From Streptomyces sp. NBC_01446 (GTDB lineage: Bacteria > Actinomycetota > Actinomycetes > Streptomycetales > Streptomycetaceae), in the NCBI RefSeq assembly GCF_026340095.1, contig NZ_JAPEPO010000001.1, positions 7,770,501-7,834,500 of the forward strand: a stretch of 64,000 bases of DNA. The letters are read 5' to 3'. The notes beneath the pieces were generated by a model. The model made no database searches. It saw nothing but the letters and a program-made list of their open reading frames with translations, and was not told the origin of the DNA. Positions within the stretch are counted from its first letter, which is position 1. Each line of letters starts with the position of its first letter. A program made the position numbers and the translations under genes. Of this stretch, positions 32,122 to 41,187 are shown piece by piece.

Positions 32122-34269
32122 GTAGGGTCGACCCGAGGCGCGGTACTGGCCTTTCAACCAGCCCGTTTCCTCGGGCCGCCCTCCGAACCCGGCGTGCCTA
32201 TTGCTAGGCACCGGGCTCTCCACAAATCCCTTCGGACACACGGGTTTTCCTCATGCCGTACTCGGCCACGGAGAGGGAATGGCCGCTCCTCGGTAGCGGT
32301 AGCGGGTTGTCCGCACCGCGGCCGGGTTGAACAGCTTCTTCTCTCCGTCGACGGGCCACCAGCCGCCCCGGCAGTATCGGCGGCGGAGTTCCTTCCAACT
32401 GGTCTTCCGGTGCTTTCGCCGGAGCCATCCGAAGACCTGCCGCCAGACGACAGCACGCAGGAACTCGAAGGCCCGGTGGGACACCCCCGGCCGGAAGTAG
32501 GCAGTCCAACCCCGCAGCAGCGAATTGAGCTGCTTGATCAGAGCTTCGAGCGGCAGGTTCACGTCCTGCCAGCAAATCGCCTTGATCTTCCCGGCGCACG
32601 ACCTTACGGCCTTCTGCGCGGGGTAGGTGTAGACGTAGTACTTGCTGGTGCCTCGCTTGCGGTGACGCTGGATGCGCCAGCCGAGAAAGTCGAGACCTTC
32701 GTCGATATGGACCACCCTCGTCTTGTCCATCGCGAGCCTCAGCCCGAGCCTGGACAGCACCTCGGCCACCTCGTCGAGGAGGGCTTCGGCATGCGCCCTG
32801 GTGCCAGACACCATGATCGCGAAATCGTCTGCGTACCGGACAAGCCGGTAGTTGGCGAGTCCGTGACGGCGACGCTTGGCCCGCTCCACGCGGTCTGTCC
32901 ACTTCGCCGCGAAGTGCTCGTCGAGAGCGGACAGGGCCACATTGGCCAGCAGAGGAGAAAGGATGCCCCCTTGCGGGGTTCCGGTGTCGGTGTCCCTGAT
33001 GTTCCCGGTCTCCGACAGGATCCCGGCCTTCAGGAACGCCTTCACCACGGCGAGCACCCGTTTGTCCCCGATCCGATGCCGCAGCCGGTCCATCAGGTCC
33101 GGGTGCGAGATCTCGTCGAAGCACGCGGCGATGTCGGCCTCCAGCACCCACTCATAGGAGTTGGACGCCAGCAGCCTCATCTCCGCGACTGCGTCGTGTG
33201 TTCGCCTTTCTGGCCGGAAGCCGTACGAACACGGATGGAACTCCGCTTCGTAGATCGGTTCCAGCACCAGCTTCAGGGACGCTTGGACCACCCGGTCCCG
33301 AACGGTCGGGATGCCCAGCCGGCGGCGCTTGGCCGTTCCCGGTTTCGGGATCATCCGCTCCCGCACGGGCAGCGGGCGGAAGCTGCGGTTCTTCAAGTCG
33401 GACCGCACTTCCCCGAGGAACTCCTCGACGCCCCGCACGGACTCCACGTAGTAGGCGGTCTGACCGTCCACTCCGGCCGTGCGTGCTCCCTTGTTGCCCC
33501 GCACCCGATCCCACGCGATCAGCAAGAACGCTGGGTCGGTGACGAGATTGAACAGGTCGTCGAACCTGCGATGAGGTTCGGCGTTCGCCCAACGGTGCAG
33601 TTTGGTCTGGATCTCCAGTACCCGGCGTTCGGCCTTCATCAAGGCCCACTCCAGTTCGTCGGTATTCACCAACGACCTCCCGGCATTCCAGCAGCCTCCC
33701 TGCTGACTTGCTGGCCCCCTTCGCCATGTACGCGCCTCTCGCGCGCTCGGACTACTACGGGGCCTCCGCCCCGCCCCACAGCCGTCAGCCGACGACGGAC
33801 CTGCCCACTGCTGTCCTGGATGGCCAGCAGGAAGGGCGACCGGGGACGGTTCCCACGTTCACCACTCAACCGATCGACGAGGGAGGTGCCCAGCTGTTGC
33901 CCCGGCAGCATCGCCATGACTACGCCGCAGTCATTCACCATGGCCTCCCCACCGGCGACTTCCCCCGGCTTCGGAGTTGGACGACCCGAAAGACGCCCAC
34001 GCACTGCTGACCAACCCATATCCACCAGATTTGAGCTGGCACGCCGTTTACGGAACTTTGGCACTGGTTCCTCTCGTACACCTTCTCGTCTCGCTTGCCG
34101 AACCCACGCCGTCTGGCAGTGCCGACGCGTCTCGGCGTTGTCAGGGCTGCTTCCCACCCTCCCCGGCGTCTCCCGGATCAGGCTGCCCTCAGCTTCACCC
34201 AGCCGCTGCGACGGCCAGGCGGTGGAGTCCTTCCACCCCCACCCGGTTGTGCGGCGCCTCGTGGCGCGC
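32122..34269 (-). mobile_element. Inner group II intron (B), apparently full length
   Basis: A 2148-bp insert whose ends are fixed by the interrupted maturase frame: exon 1 ends GAT GAC TTC (34270) and exon 2 starts GTC GTG CTC (32121). The 5' end reads GCGCGCC (consensus GUGYG, with one T-to-C change). The 3' end is GACCCTAC, fitting the terminal AY rule. About 600 bases of structured domain I-III precede its own RT gene. Domain V is the 34-base hairpin at 32185-32218 (GAGCCCGGTGCC ... GGCACGCCGGGTTC), containing the AGC triad. All parts for self-splicing seem present. Confidence 0.85.
32251..33669 (-). CDS. ltrA: Group II intron B reverse transcriptase/maturase
   Basis: About 472 residues from GTG 33669 with GGGAGG upstream (a TTG at 33672 is the longer option). 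RT motifs are GNKGARTAGVDGQTAYYVES (RT1/2), PIYEAEFHPCSYGFRPERRT (RT3), WVLEADIAACFDEISHPDLM (RT3/4), DTGTPQGGILSPLLANVALS (RT4) and LVRYADDFAIMVSGTRAHAE (RT5, catalytic YADD), then the thumb and maturase X region with LRGWTAYFRPGVSHRAFEFL. There is no HNH domain; it ends RYRGAAIPSPW. It would bind and help splice intron B and copy it into DNA. It looks intact and lies within domain IV. Confidence 0.92.
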   Translation of the reverse strand: MNTDELEWALMKAERRVLEIQTKLHRWANAEPHRRFDDLFNLVTDPAFLLIAWDRVRGNKGARTAGVDGQTAYYVESVRGVEEFLGEVRSDLKNRSFRPLPVRERMIPKPGTAKRRRLGIPTVRDRVVQASLKLVLEPIYEAEFHPCSYGFRPERRTHDAVAEMRLLASNSYEWVLEADIAACFDEISHPDLMDRLRHRIGDKRVLAVVKAFLKAGILSETGNIRDTDTGTPQGGILSPLLANVALSALDEHFAAKWTDRVERAKRRRHGLANYRLVRYADDFAIMVSGTRAHAEALLDEVAEVLSRLGLRLAMDKTRVVHIDEGLDFLGWRIQRHRKRGTSKYYVYTYPAQKAVRSCAGKIKAICWQDVNLPLEALIKQLNSLLRGWTAYFRPGVSHRAFEFLRAVVWRQVFGWLRRKHRKTSWKELRRRYCRGGWWPVDGEKKLFNPAAVRTTRYRYRGAAIPSPWPSTA

Positions 34270-35151
34270 GAAGTCATCGGCATACCTCACCAGCACGGGG
34301 GTGCCCGGCATCGCGCCGGGCTCGCGCCCGGCCCGCACCGTGTATTGACACCCAGCGGCCTGTTCCAGTCCGTGCAGAGCAACGTTCAGCAACAGCGGGC
34401 TGATCACACCGCCTTGAGGAGTTCCCTCCTCGGTCGGTGCGAACCGGCCGCGGTCGATCACGCCCGCCTTCAGCCATCCTCGGATCAGGTCCCGTGCGGG
34501 GAACTGGCCGAGCATGGTCATGAGGTGGGTGTGGTCGATTCGGTCGAATGCCGCCGACAGGTCCGCGTCCAGGACCCACAGACGTTTCGGGTTCTTGCCC
34601 TTGACCGTCCAGAAGATCGCGGATATCGCGTCCTGGCAGCTGCGACCGGGCCGGAAGCCGAAGGACCTCGGCTCGAACCGCGCTTCCCACTCGGGTTCCA
34701 GCGCGTTCTTCACGCGGGCCTGGAGGACCCGGTCACGGATGACCGGGATGCCGAGTGGTCGCTGTTTCCCGTTGCTCTTGGGGATGAACACTCGCTTGAC
34801 CGGCCTGGCCTTCCAGGGCTTCGACGACCGATGGATCTCGGCCGCCAGCGTGCCTCTCGCCTTCGGCGTGAGGGCCCGTTCCCCGTCGATGCCAGCGGTC
34901 TCGCGACCACTGCTCTGCTGCGTCACCCGCTTCACGCTGATCAGCGTGTTGCTGCGGCTTCTCAGCATGAGCTTCTGCAAGTTGCAGACCTTCTTGAGGT
35001 CCCCGTCCTGCGTTGCCTTGAAGATCCTCTGCCTCAGCCGCCGTACGTTTTCCTCGCAGGTGGCCCAGTCGATGCTATGCCAGTCGAGTAAGTCGTCCTC
35101 GGGTCCGTTCATCGCAGGCGCGAGCGTCGCGACAGGTGCCGTGATCTCCAT
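34270..35151 (-). pseudogene. ltrA: Intron A maturase, N-terminal part (RT fingers/palm to YADDF)
   Basis: 294 codons from ATG 35151, preceded by GGAGGCGAAC. RT motifs are QQSSGRETAGIDGERALTPK, RPVKRVFIPKSNGKQRPLGI, PEWEARFEPRSFGFRPGRSC, RLWVLDADLSAAFDRIDHTH, TEEGTPQGGVISPLLLNVAL and LVRYADDF, the catalytic motif after which intron B begins. 882 bases here plus 879 at 31243-32121 stay in frame. Spliced message would encode a whole protein, but intron A itself seems to have lost its 5' end. Confidence 0.87.
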
Positions 35152-35350
35152 GTTCGCCTCCGGTATCTAACTTGTCCCTCGGTTCCGGCTTCCTTGCAGT
35201 GGTGACTTCAAAGGCTCACCTGATCCACGTGGGCGCCCTTTTCGGGCCGGGCCAAGGACCCGTATCCGGCGAGTTATCCGAGAGCGGGTGAAGGCCCCAA
35301 CTCCCGGTTTCCTCTGGCCTTTCGGCCAGCCGGCCTTCGCTTCTTGGATC

Positions 35351-35456
35351 ATCTACGCGCGGCCCGACAAGGACCGCCCCGGCACGTTCGCCGACCTTCA
35401 CCACCACCCCGGCGAGGTCGTTGCCCAGGATGAGCGGGAGACGGTACCGCTGTGAC
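35351..35456. pseudogene. Relic of a medium-chain (quinone-oxidoreductase-like) reductase, partly inverted
   Basis: On the minus strand (about 35386-35456) the frame reads RYRLPLILGNDLAGVVVKVG and ER. On the plus strand (35351-35395) it reads IYARPDKDRPGTFAD. Both are neighbouring segments of NADP-dependent zinc-type alcohol dehydrogenase-like proteins, where they normally lie on the same strand about a dozen residues apart. They overlap in GTTCGCCGAC (35386-35395), which encodes TFAD one way and VGER the other. The simplest reading is a small inversion at ten bases of homology. There is no start or stop. From here to 35738 no other gene is recognised. Confidence 0.45.
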
Positions 35457-35738
35457 CCGCCGCGATGGCCGGCAGCGTGGCGCCGAGATTCTTCTTGCGT
35501 TCGCGGTCCGCGGTCTACGCCTGGCGGGTGCCGGTTCCGTGGGCGAGGTTCTCGGAGAGGGCGGCCGGCAGCGAACTCGGGGTGTGCGGGGACGTGGTGA
35601 GGGTCCAAGTGGGGGGTCGGGGCTTGGGCCGGCCCAGACGGTCCAGGTGGCGAGCGTCTGCTGCAGGTGCCGGGCTTCTGATGCGCCCACCTCGTCGTCG
35701 GCTACGGCATGACACACCCGGAACGAGAAGGCCACCGG

Positions 35739-38162
35739 TCACGGGGGACACTCGATGAGCTGCTCGGACCAGATCGTTTTGCGGTTCTGTCCATGACGGC
35801 AGCCCCAGCGCGCGCCGAGTTGAGCGACGAGGAAGAGGCCGCGACCTCCCTCGTCGGTAGTGCGGGCACGCCTCAGGCGGGGCTGGCTGCTGCTTGAGTC
35901 GGTGACCTCGCAGACCAGAACGTCGTGGCGAATCAGGCGCAGCTCCGCCGGCGCACGACCGTAGCGCATGGCGTTCGTCACCAGTTCGCTGACGATGAGT
36001 TCGGTGGCGAAGAGGAGGTCGTCCAGCCCCCACTTGGTGAGTTGGCGGGTTGTCCATTCCCGGGCCTCGGAGACGGCGGCAGGATCGGCCGGGATCTCCC
36101 AGCGAGCGGTGTCCTTCGCCGGGACGGCGCGGGTGCGGGCCAGCAGCAGGGTCGCGTCGTCGCGCGGTGCCTGTTCTGCCAGGTCGGCGAGGACGGCCCG
36201 GCCGGTTTCGTCCAGAGCGCGATCCGGACGGCAGGACGCGGCGAGCGCATCCGTCAGGTACCGGAGCCCTTGGTCGATGTCGTGGTCGCGCCGTTCGACC
36301 ACGCCGTCGGTGCAGAGTGCGAGGACGCTGCCCGGCTCGATGTCGATCGTGGTGGTCTCATACGGCATGTCGCCGATGGAAAGTGGTGGCCCTGGGCAGA
36401 TCCCGACGGCCTCGGCGGTCCCGTCGGGCCGGACCAGGACGGGTGGCGGGTGCCCGGCACTGGCTATGGCGCAGCGTCGGGTGACCGGGTCGTAGACCGC
36501 GTACAGGCATGTGGCACCGACGACGTCGTCGGGTGGGGCTTCGGCCATGAGGCGCTGGACCTGGTCCGCGATCCGGGTGAGCATTTCGTCCGGTTCGAGT
36601 TCGAGGTCGGCGAGGGTCTGGATGGCGGTGCGCAGGCGGCCCATGGTGGCGGTCGCGGGCATGCCGTGGCCGATCACGTCTCCGGAGACAAGGGCCAGGC
36701 GGAGAGAGGGCAGAGGGATGGCGTCGTACCAGTCGCCGCGGATTTCCGCTCCGCCGCCTGCGGGCAGGTAGACGGCGGCGGTCTCGGCTGCCGGGGTGTC
36801 GGTCGTGGGCGCAGGAAGAAGGCGTTGCTGCAGCGCCACTGCCGCCCGGTGCTCGCGGGTGTAACGGCGGGCGTTGTCGATGGCGAGCGCGCCTGTCCAG
36901 GCGATCTGCGTCATGAGATCCGCCTCGTCCTTGGTGAACGGGTCGGATCGCCCGGTACGCCAGACCGATATGGCACCGAGCGTGAGGCCGCGGGCGTACA
37001 GCGGTGCCACCATCACCGAATGGGCATCCTCCAGGACGAGATACTCGACCAGCTGCGGGTTGCCGATCAGGGCAACGACGTCGGCACGGTCATGGGTGAC
37101 TGCCTCGCCGGTCTGCAAGTTGATGGGGTGGTCCACCACGTAGGGGACGGGGTCGCCGTGCCGGGTGCCGGTCGGCCAGACCGCCGTGGCCGGCGCATGG
37201 GCCGCGTGGCACAGACAAACACCTCCATCGCCCAGCTGCTTCGGGGGTTCGTCCCCGTCGAACACGCACTGCGAGAGGTCGACTGCGACGAGATCCCCGA
37301 AGGCGGGTACGAGTACGTCCGCCAGATCCTGCGCGGTGCGGACGACATCCAGGGATCCTCCTACCTGCTCGGCCACCTTGCCGGCGAGATCCAGATGATG
37401 GCGAGCGCGCATATGGTCGGTGTTGTCGATGTACAGGGCCACGACCCCCGTGGGGCGTCCTCGCGCGTCCTCCAGACGGAAGGCGGACAGCGACAGCGCG
37501 TGCTGCCGCGCCGGATCGTGCCGCCAGCTCACTTCTTGGTTCCTGCTGATCACCGGGACGCCCGTCTCGAGCACCTGGCGCAGTACTGCCTCGAGGCTCT
37601 CGGCGTCTTCGGCACACAGAACGTCGCACAGCCGAGTGCCGGGCTGTACTGGACGGCCGTCGAGAGTACCCAGCATGGCGTTCGTTTGCACAGTGGCGAG
37701 ATCCGTGTCGTGCAGAGCGATCGTGATCCCGTCCTGCGAGGACAGTGCGCGCAGGAGTGCTGCGCCCTGCTCGTGGTCGGAGACGTGGTGTGCGGGTGCC
37801 GCCAGGACAAGGAACTCCGCGGAGCCTTCCACCGCAGAGGTCCGGAAGGCGACATCGATGGCGTCGCCGGATCGATGCCGCAGCCGTACCTGGCCGGATT
37901 CCGGCATCTCCGTGGACCTGTGCAGTTCGTCCGTGGGGTTGGCCAGCAGTTCCTGTACGGGGCGGCCGCAGACATTCTCGGCCGTGAACCCCGTCAGGTC
38001 CTTCGCTGCCCCGGTCCACCGGAGCACCGTGCCTCGATCGTCGACCACGGCGGCTGCCACGCCATCGCCGGCGTTCCACCTGTTGGGACGAGAACCGGTC
38101 CCGCGCGTCATTCCTTGTGGATCACGTGCCGAGTTTGCGTGATTAAGATCGTTCATGCTCAT
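35739..38162 (-). CDS. PAS-GAF-SpoIIE phosphatase with C-terminal anti-sigma-type ATPase domain (copy 1)
   Basis: An 807-residue signalling protein. A PAS domain (VVDDRGTVLRWTGAAKDLTG, about 40-125) is followed by a second PAS-like region (about 140-250). A GAF domain (about 265-430) contains YLVLEDAHSVMVAPLYARGL. The PP2C-like SpoIIE phosphatase (about 455-665) has GGGAEIRGDWYDAIPLPSLR, LVSGDVIGHGMPATATMGRL, LYAVYDPVTRRCAIASAGHP and VLALCTDGVVERR, including metal-binding Asp residues. The HATPase_c domain (about 680-800) has FATELIVSELVTNAMRYGRA. Such fusions can dephosphorylate an anti-anti-sigma factor and phosphorylate partners, adjusting a stress sigma factor. AAGGAAG precedes ATG 38162. 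A paralogue lies 76 bases upstream on the same strand. Confidence 0.9.
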   Translation of the reverse strand: MSMNDLNHANSARDPQGMTRGTGSRPNRWNAGDGVAAAVVDDRGTVLRWTGAAKDLTGFTAENVCGRPVQELLANPTDELHRSTEMPESGQVRLRHRSGDAIDVAFRTSAVEGSAEFLVLAAPAHHVSDHEQGAALLRALSSQDGITIALHDTDLATVQTNAMLGTLDGRPVQPGTRLCDVLCAEDAESLEAVLRQVLETGVPVISRNQEVSWRHDPARQHALSLSAFRLEDARGRPTGVVALYIDNTDHMRARHHLDLAGKVAEQVGGSLDVVRTAQDLADVLVPAFGDLVAVDLSQCVFDGDEPPKQLGDGGVCLCHAAHAPATAVWPTGTRHGDPVPYVVDHPINLQTGEAVTHDRADVVALIGNPQLVEYLVLEDAHSVMVAPLYARGLTLGAISVWRTGRSDPFTKDEADLMTQIAWTGALAIDNARRYTREHRAAVALQQRLLPAPTTDTPAAETAAVYLPAGGGAEIRGDWYDAIPLPSLRLALVSGDVIGHGMPATATMGRLRTAIQTLADLELEPDEMLTRIADQVQRLMAEAPPDDVVGATCLYAVYDPVTRRCAIASAGHPPPVLVRPDGTAEAVGICPGPPLSIGDMPYETTTIDIEPGSVLALCTDGVVERRDHDIDQGLRYLTDALAASCRPDRALDETGRAVLADLAEQAPRDDATLLLARTRAVPAKDTARWEIPADPAAVSEAREWTTRQLTKWGLDDLLFATELIVSELVTNAMRYGRAPAELRLIRHDVLVCEVTDSSSSQPRLRRARTTDEGGRGLFLVAQLGARWGCRHGQNRKTIWSEQLIECPP

Positions 38163-38238
38163 TTGCCCACTTCCTTGTAGGAGGGCGGGGTGACGGGGGA
38201 CGGGCGTCCGGTCCCGACGGGCTCACCTCTGGTTGCGC

Positions 38239-40737
38239 TCAGTGCCCTGCGTGCTGCAGTGGACTGCCGGCGCTCGGGCATCCCTGAGCAACGACTGCGG
38301 GGGGTAGGTCCTGTTCGGCCCAGACGATCTTGCCGTCTCCTGCGCAGCGGGAGCCCCACCTGCGGGACAGCCGAGCGATGAGGAAGAGGCCGCGGCCGTT
38401 CTCGTCGAGGGTGCGCGGATGCTGCGGGCGTGGGTGGCTGGTGCTGGTGTCGGAAACTTCGCAGGTCAAAACCTGGTGCTGAATGAGCCGTAGGCGGATC
38501 GGCCCGCGGCCGTGGCGGATGGCGTTGGTGACGAGTTCACTGACGATCAGTTCCACGGTGGTCATGAGATGCCCCATCCCCCATTCGCTGAGCTGACGCG
38601 CGGCCAGGTGCCGGGCTGTGCGCACGGCGGCCCGCTCGTTCGGCAGGTCCCAGGACGCGACCCGGGCCGGTTGGAGTGCGATGGTTCGCGCAAGGAGCAA
38701 GGTGACGTCGTCGGAGTGTGCCTGGGCCGGCACGGTCTCCATGACTTCCGAGCACAGGTCTTCCAGGGACCGGTCGGATTGTGAAAGGGCGGCGCCCAGG
38801 CGGTGTAGGCCGACGTCGATGTCGTCGTCGCGGGACTCGACCAGGCCGTCGGTGTAGAACGCGAGCACACTTCCCTCGGGGAGTTCCAGTTCCACGGACT
38901 CGAAGGCGGACAGGCCGAGGCCGAGGCCGAGTGGGGCACCGGCGGGCAGGTCGGGGAAGGTGACCTGGCTCTGCGGGTCGATGATCGCGGGCGGGGGGTG
39001 CCCGGCCCGCGCCATCGTGCACTGCCGGGTGATCGGGTTGTAGACGGCGTACAGACAGGTGGCGCTCACTACGGAGTCCTCGTCGGAATCGTCGGCGTCT
39101 GCGTCGTTCAACCGCCGGACGGTGTCGTCGAGGTGCGCCAGCAGTTCGTCGGGAGGCAGCTCCAGGTCCGCGAGCGTGCGCACGGCGGTGCGCAGTCTGC
39201 CCATGGTCGCCGCGGCGTTGATGCCGTGTCCGACCACATCGCCGACGACGAGGCCCACCCGGGCACCGGACAGCTCGATCACGTCGAACCAGTCACCCCC
39301 CACGCCGTGGTCCATGTCGGCCGGCACGTAGCGCGAGGCCACCTCGACGGCGGCACCGCCTCGCACCCGGTGGGGGAGCAGGTCGCGTTGGAGCGTGAGG
39401 GCGGTGGTGCGTTCGCGTGCGTACCGCAGGGCGTTGTCCAGGCTGAGCGCGGCCCGGGTGACGAGTTCCTCGGCGAGGAGCAGGTCGTCCTCCTGGAACG
39501 GCGTCTGTTCCTCGGAGCGGCCGAACACCGCCAGGCCCAGCACGCTGCGCCGCGCACGGATGGGTACGACCATCAGCGAGTGGATGCCGCTGTCACGGAC
39601 CTTCTGCGCCCGCACCGGATCGTTCTCGACCCAGGGGCCGGCATGGGTGTTCAGCACGGGTTCCAGGTAGGACCTGCCCGTGCGCAGTGCGGTGGCGAAT
39701 GGCGAGATCGGGACGAGGTGGATCACCTCCTCGCGCACCCACGGCAACTCCAGGACGCCCATGTCGAGGGAGGCCAGGCCGGCCCGGCGCAGCAGCGGGG
39801 TGCGGCCGCTTGCCGTGCCGGTCCCTGCCGAGGGTTCCACGCCGAACGGAACCGACTCCACCAGGTCGACGAGGGCGTGGTCGGCGAGCAGGGGCACGGT
39901 GAGGTCGGCCAGTTCCTGCCCGGTCCGCATGACGTCGAGGGTGCTGCCGATGCGCGTGCTGGCTTCGCTGAGGATGGCAAGGCGCTCACGCGCCCGTCGG
40001 TTGCCGGTGACATCCACGGTCATGGAGCACACGCCCAGTGGTGTGCCGTCCGCGCCCTGGAGGCAGAAGAACGAGGACGAGAACGCATGTTCACGGCGCC
40101 TGTCCGACAGCGGCCACGCCCGGTACTCATGCACCATGGTGCTGCCGCTCTCCAGCACTTGCAGCATCACCACCTCGAGCGCTTCGGCCTCGACGGCGGG
40201 CAGCCAGTCCTTCAGGCCGCGTCCGAAGCGTCGGCCACGAGGGACGCCGTCTTGGCGCTCCTTGGCGTCATTCACCCAGGTGCAGCGCAGCTGAGGGTCA
40301 TAAACGGCGATGCCGATCGGTGCGTGGGCGAGGAGCGACTCCCGCACCGGTCCGTTGACCGCCCCCGAGGACAGTGTTCCGATGTCGGTCACAGACACCA
40401 GCCACCGGGTGTCGGCGCCCTGCCCCCACAGCAACGAGACCCGCAGCGTCATGGTGAGCGTGTGGCCGTCGCGGTGGCGCACCTTCACGGTGCCGGACCA
40501 GCCACCCTCGGCACGGCACTGCTCAGCGACTGCTCTAGCCCTCAGGACGTCCTCGGAGGGCGGCAACACCTGTGCGGCGGACCGGCCTACCACCTCGCCG
40601 GCCGAGTACCCCACCAGCTGCTTGGCGGCGTGCGTCCACCCGACCACCGTCCCCTCCGCATCGATCATGGCTATCGCCGCGTCGGGTGTCTCGCTTTGGT
40701 TCACCGGCTCAGCGAGTGCCGTTTCTTCGGTATTCAT
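38239..40737 (-). CDS. PAS-GAF-SpoIIE phosphatase with C-terminal anti-sigma-type ATPase domain (copy 2)
   Basis: An 832-residue paralogue of the next gene with the same order. PAS 1 is IAMIDAEGTVVGWTHAAKQL (about 20-120). PAS 2 is IGIAVYDPQLRCTWVNDAKE. The GAF domain (about 270-440) has DSGIHSLMVVPIRARRSVLG. SpoIIE (about 460-690) has GVGGDWFDVIELSGARVGLV, VVGDVVGHGINAAATMGRLR, LYAVYNPITRQCTMARAGHP and VLAFYTDGLVESR. HATPase_c has TTVELIVSELVTNAIRHGRG and the G-box DENGRGLFLIARL. Input ligands of the PAS/GAF domains are unknown. It starts at an AT-rich intergenic region (40738-41187) shared with a divergent TetR gene, a likely control point. Confidence 0.9.
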   Translation of the reverse strand: MNTEETALAEPVNQSETPDAAIAMIDAEGTVVGWTHAAKQLVGYSAGEVVGRSAAQVLPPSEDVLRARAVAEQCRAEGGWSGTVKVRHRDGHTLTMTLRVSLLWGQGADTRWLVSVTDIGTLSSGAVNGPVRESLLAHAPIGIAVYDPQLRCTWVNDAKERQDGVPRGRRFGRGLKDWLPAVEAEALEVVMLQVLESGSTMVHEYRAWPLSDRRREHAFSSSFFCLQGADGTPLGVCSMTVDVTGNRRARERLAILSEASTRIGSTLDVMRTGQELADLTVPLLADHALVDLVESVPFGVEPSAGTGTASGRTPLLRRAGLASLDMGVLELPWVREEVIHLVPISPFATALRTGRSYLEPVLNTHAGPWVENDPVRAQKVRDSGIHSLMVVPIRARRSVLGLAVFGRSEEQTPFQEDDLLLAEELVTRAALSLDNALRYARERTTALTLQRDLLPHRVRGGAAVEVASRYVPADMDHGVGGDWFDVIELSGARVGLVVGDVVGHGINAAATMGRLRTAVRTLADLELPPDELLAHLDDTVRRLNDADADDSDEDSVVSATCLYAVYNPITRQCTMARAGHPPPAIIDPQSQVTFPDLPAGAPLGLGLGLSAFESVELELPEGSVLAFYTDGLVESRDDDIDVGLHRLGAALSQSDRSLEDLCSEVMETVPAQAHSDDVTLLLARTIALQPARVASWDLPNERAAVRTARHLAARQLSEWGMGHLMTTVELIVSELVTNAIRHGRGPIRLRLIQHQVLTCEVSDTSTSHPRPQHPRTLDENGRGLFLIARLSRRWGSRCAGDGKIVWAEQDLPPAVVAQGCPSAGSPLQHAGH

Positions 40738-41187
40738 AGCGGTTCATCCCTTCCGGTGCGTAGGTGCGCGGGGTGTTGGCCTTGTGTGGTGCACCGATCC
40801 GCAGGACGGCAGATCCAAGCCAGGACCCACGACGGCCGACACGATCGGGGTCTGGTGGTAGCCGTGGTGGCGAGCGCGGGGACCCAGGGCCCGAGGGGTG
40901 CTCTTTGCGACGTCGGCCGCCCCGTGTGTCCTATGCAGCGCCCGGCACATTCAGACTATTTCGTCAAACATGATGAAAGCATCACTAAAGGGGACGAAAA
41001 AGTCAAGTTCACCAATATTGATCGATTGATCAGAGCGATTGACGCGAGTCCGGTGGCAGGTCTGGATCCAGCCCCACCCCTCCCTGGTTGCGGGGCCCTG
41101 ATGGCGGCAGGCGCCGACGGAAGTGAACAATCGCGACATTTGGTGCGATGATTAATTTATCAGAACTGCTAGGATTATCCAGGGTGC
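40738..41187. promoter_or_regulatory. AT-rich divergent regulatory region with palindrome at 41019-41032
   Basis: 450 bases without a credible gene. The part from about 40940 to 41060 and the last 50 bases are strikingly AT-rich for this genome (CAATATTGATCGATTGATCA; GATGATTAATTTATCAGAAC). TGATC-GATT-GATCA at 41019-41032 is a palindrome, and repeated GATGA/TGATC steps surround it. The region separates a SpoIIE-type gene (leftward) and a TetR gene (rightward), so it probably holds both promoters and the TetR operator. Confidence 0.5.

Larger units (their letters stand above)
31132..35350 (-). mobile_element. Outer group II intron (A), probably 5'-truncated, with a second intron inside
   Basis: The 3' part holds a classic domain V at 31173-31207 (GAGCCGGATGCGG and CGCACGTCCGGTTC around GAAA), then a domain VI-like stem and the end CTACCCGAC at 31132. 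Its maturase gene is at 35151-34270 plus 32121-31243, interrupted by intron B. Only about 200 bases separate the maturase start from foreign sequence (an oxidoreductase relic at 35351). Domain I-III in relatives needs 400-600 bases, and no GUGYG 5' end is seen. I therefore infer loss of the 5' end, leaving it unable to splice. The 5' limit is approximate. Confidence 0.7.

Noticed and set aside
31270..35091. 1273-codon plus-strand open frame across both introns
   Set aside because: Antisense to two recognisable reverse transcriptases; an effect of GC-rich codon bias.
34195..35151. Outer maturase N-terminal part as a complete short RT
   Set aside because: It ends in intron B sequence directly after YADDF; the remainder is found in frame at 31243-32121.
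35456..35738. Possible gene between the oxidoreductase relic and SpoIIE copy 1
   Set aside because: Frames on both strands lack motifs, plausible starts or continuity with the relic.
40975..41034. Tiny ORF starting MMKASLKGTKK in the AT-rich region
   Set aside because: 19 codons, no ribosome-binding site, overlaps the palindrome; more likely regulatory DNA.
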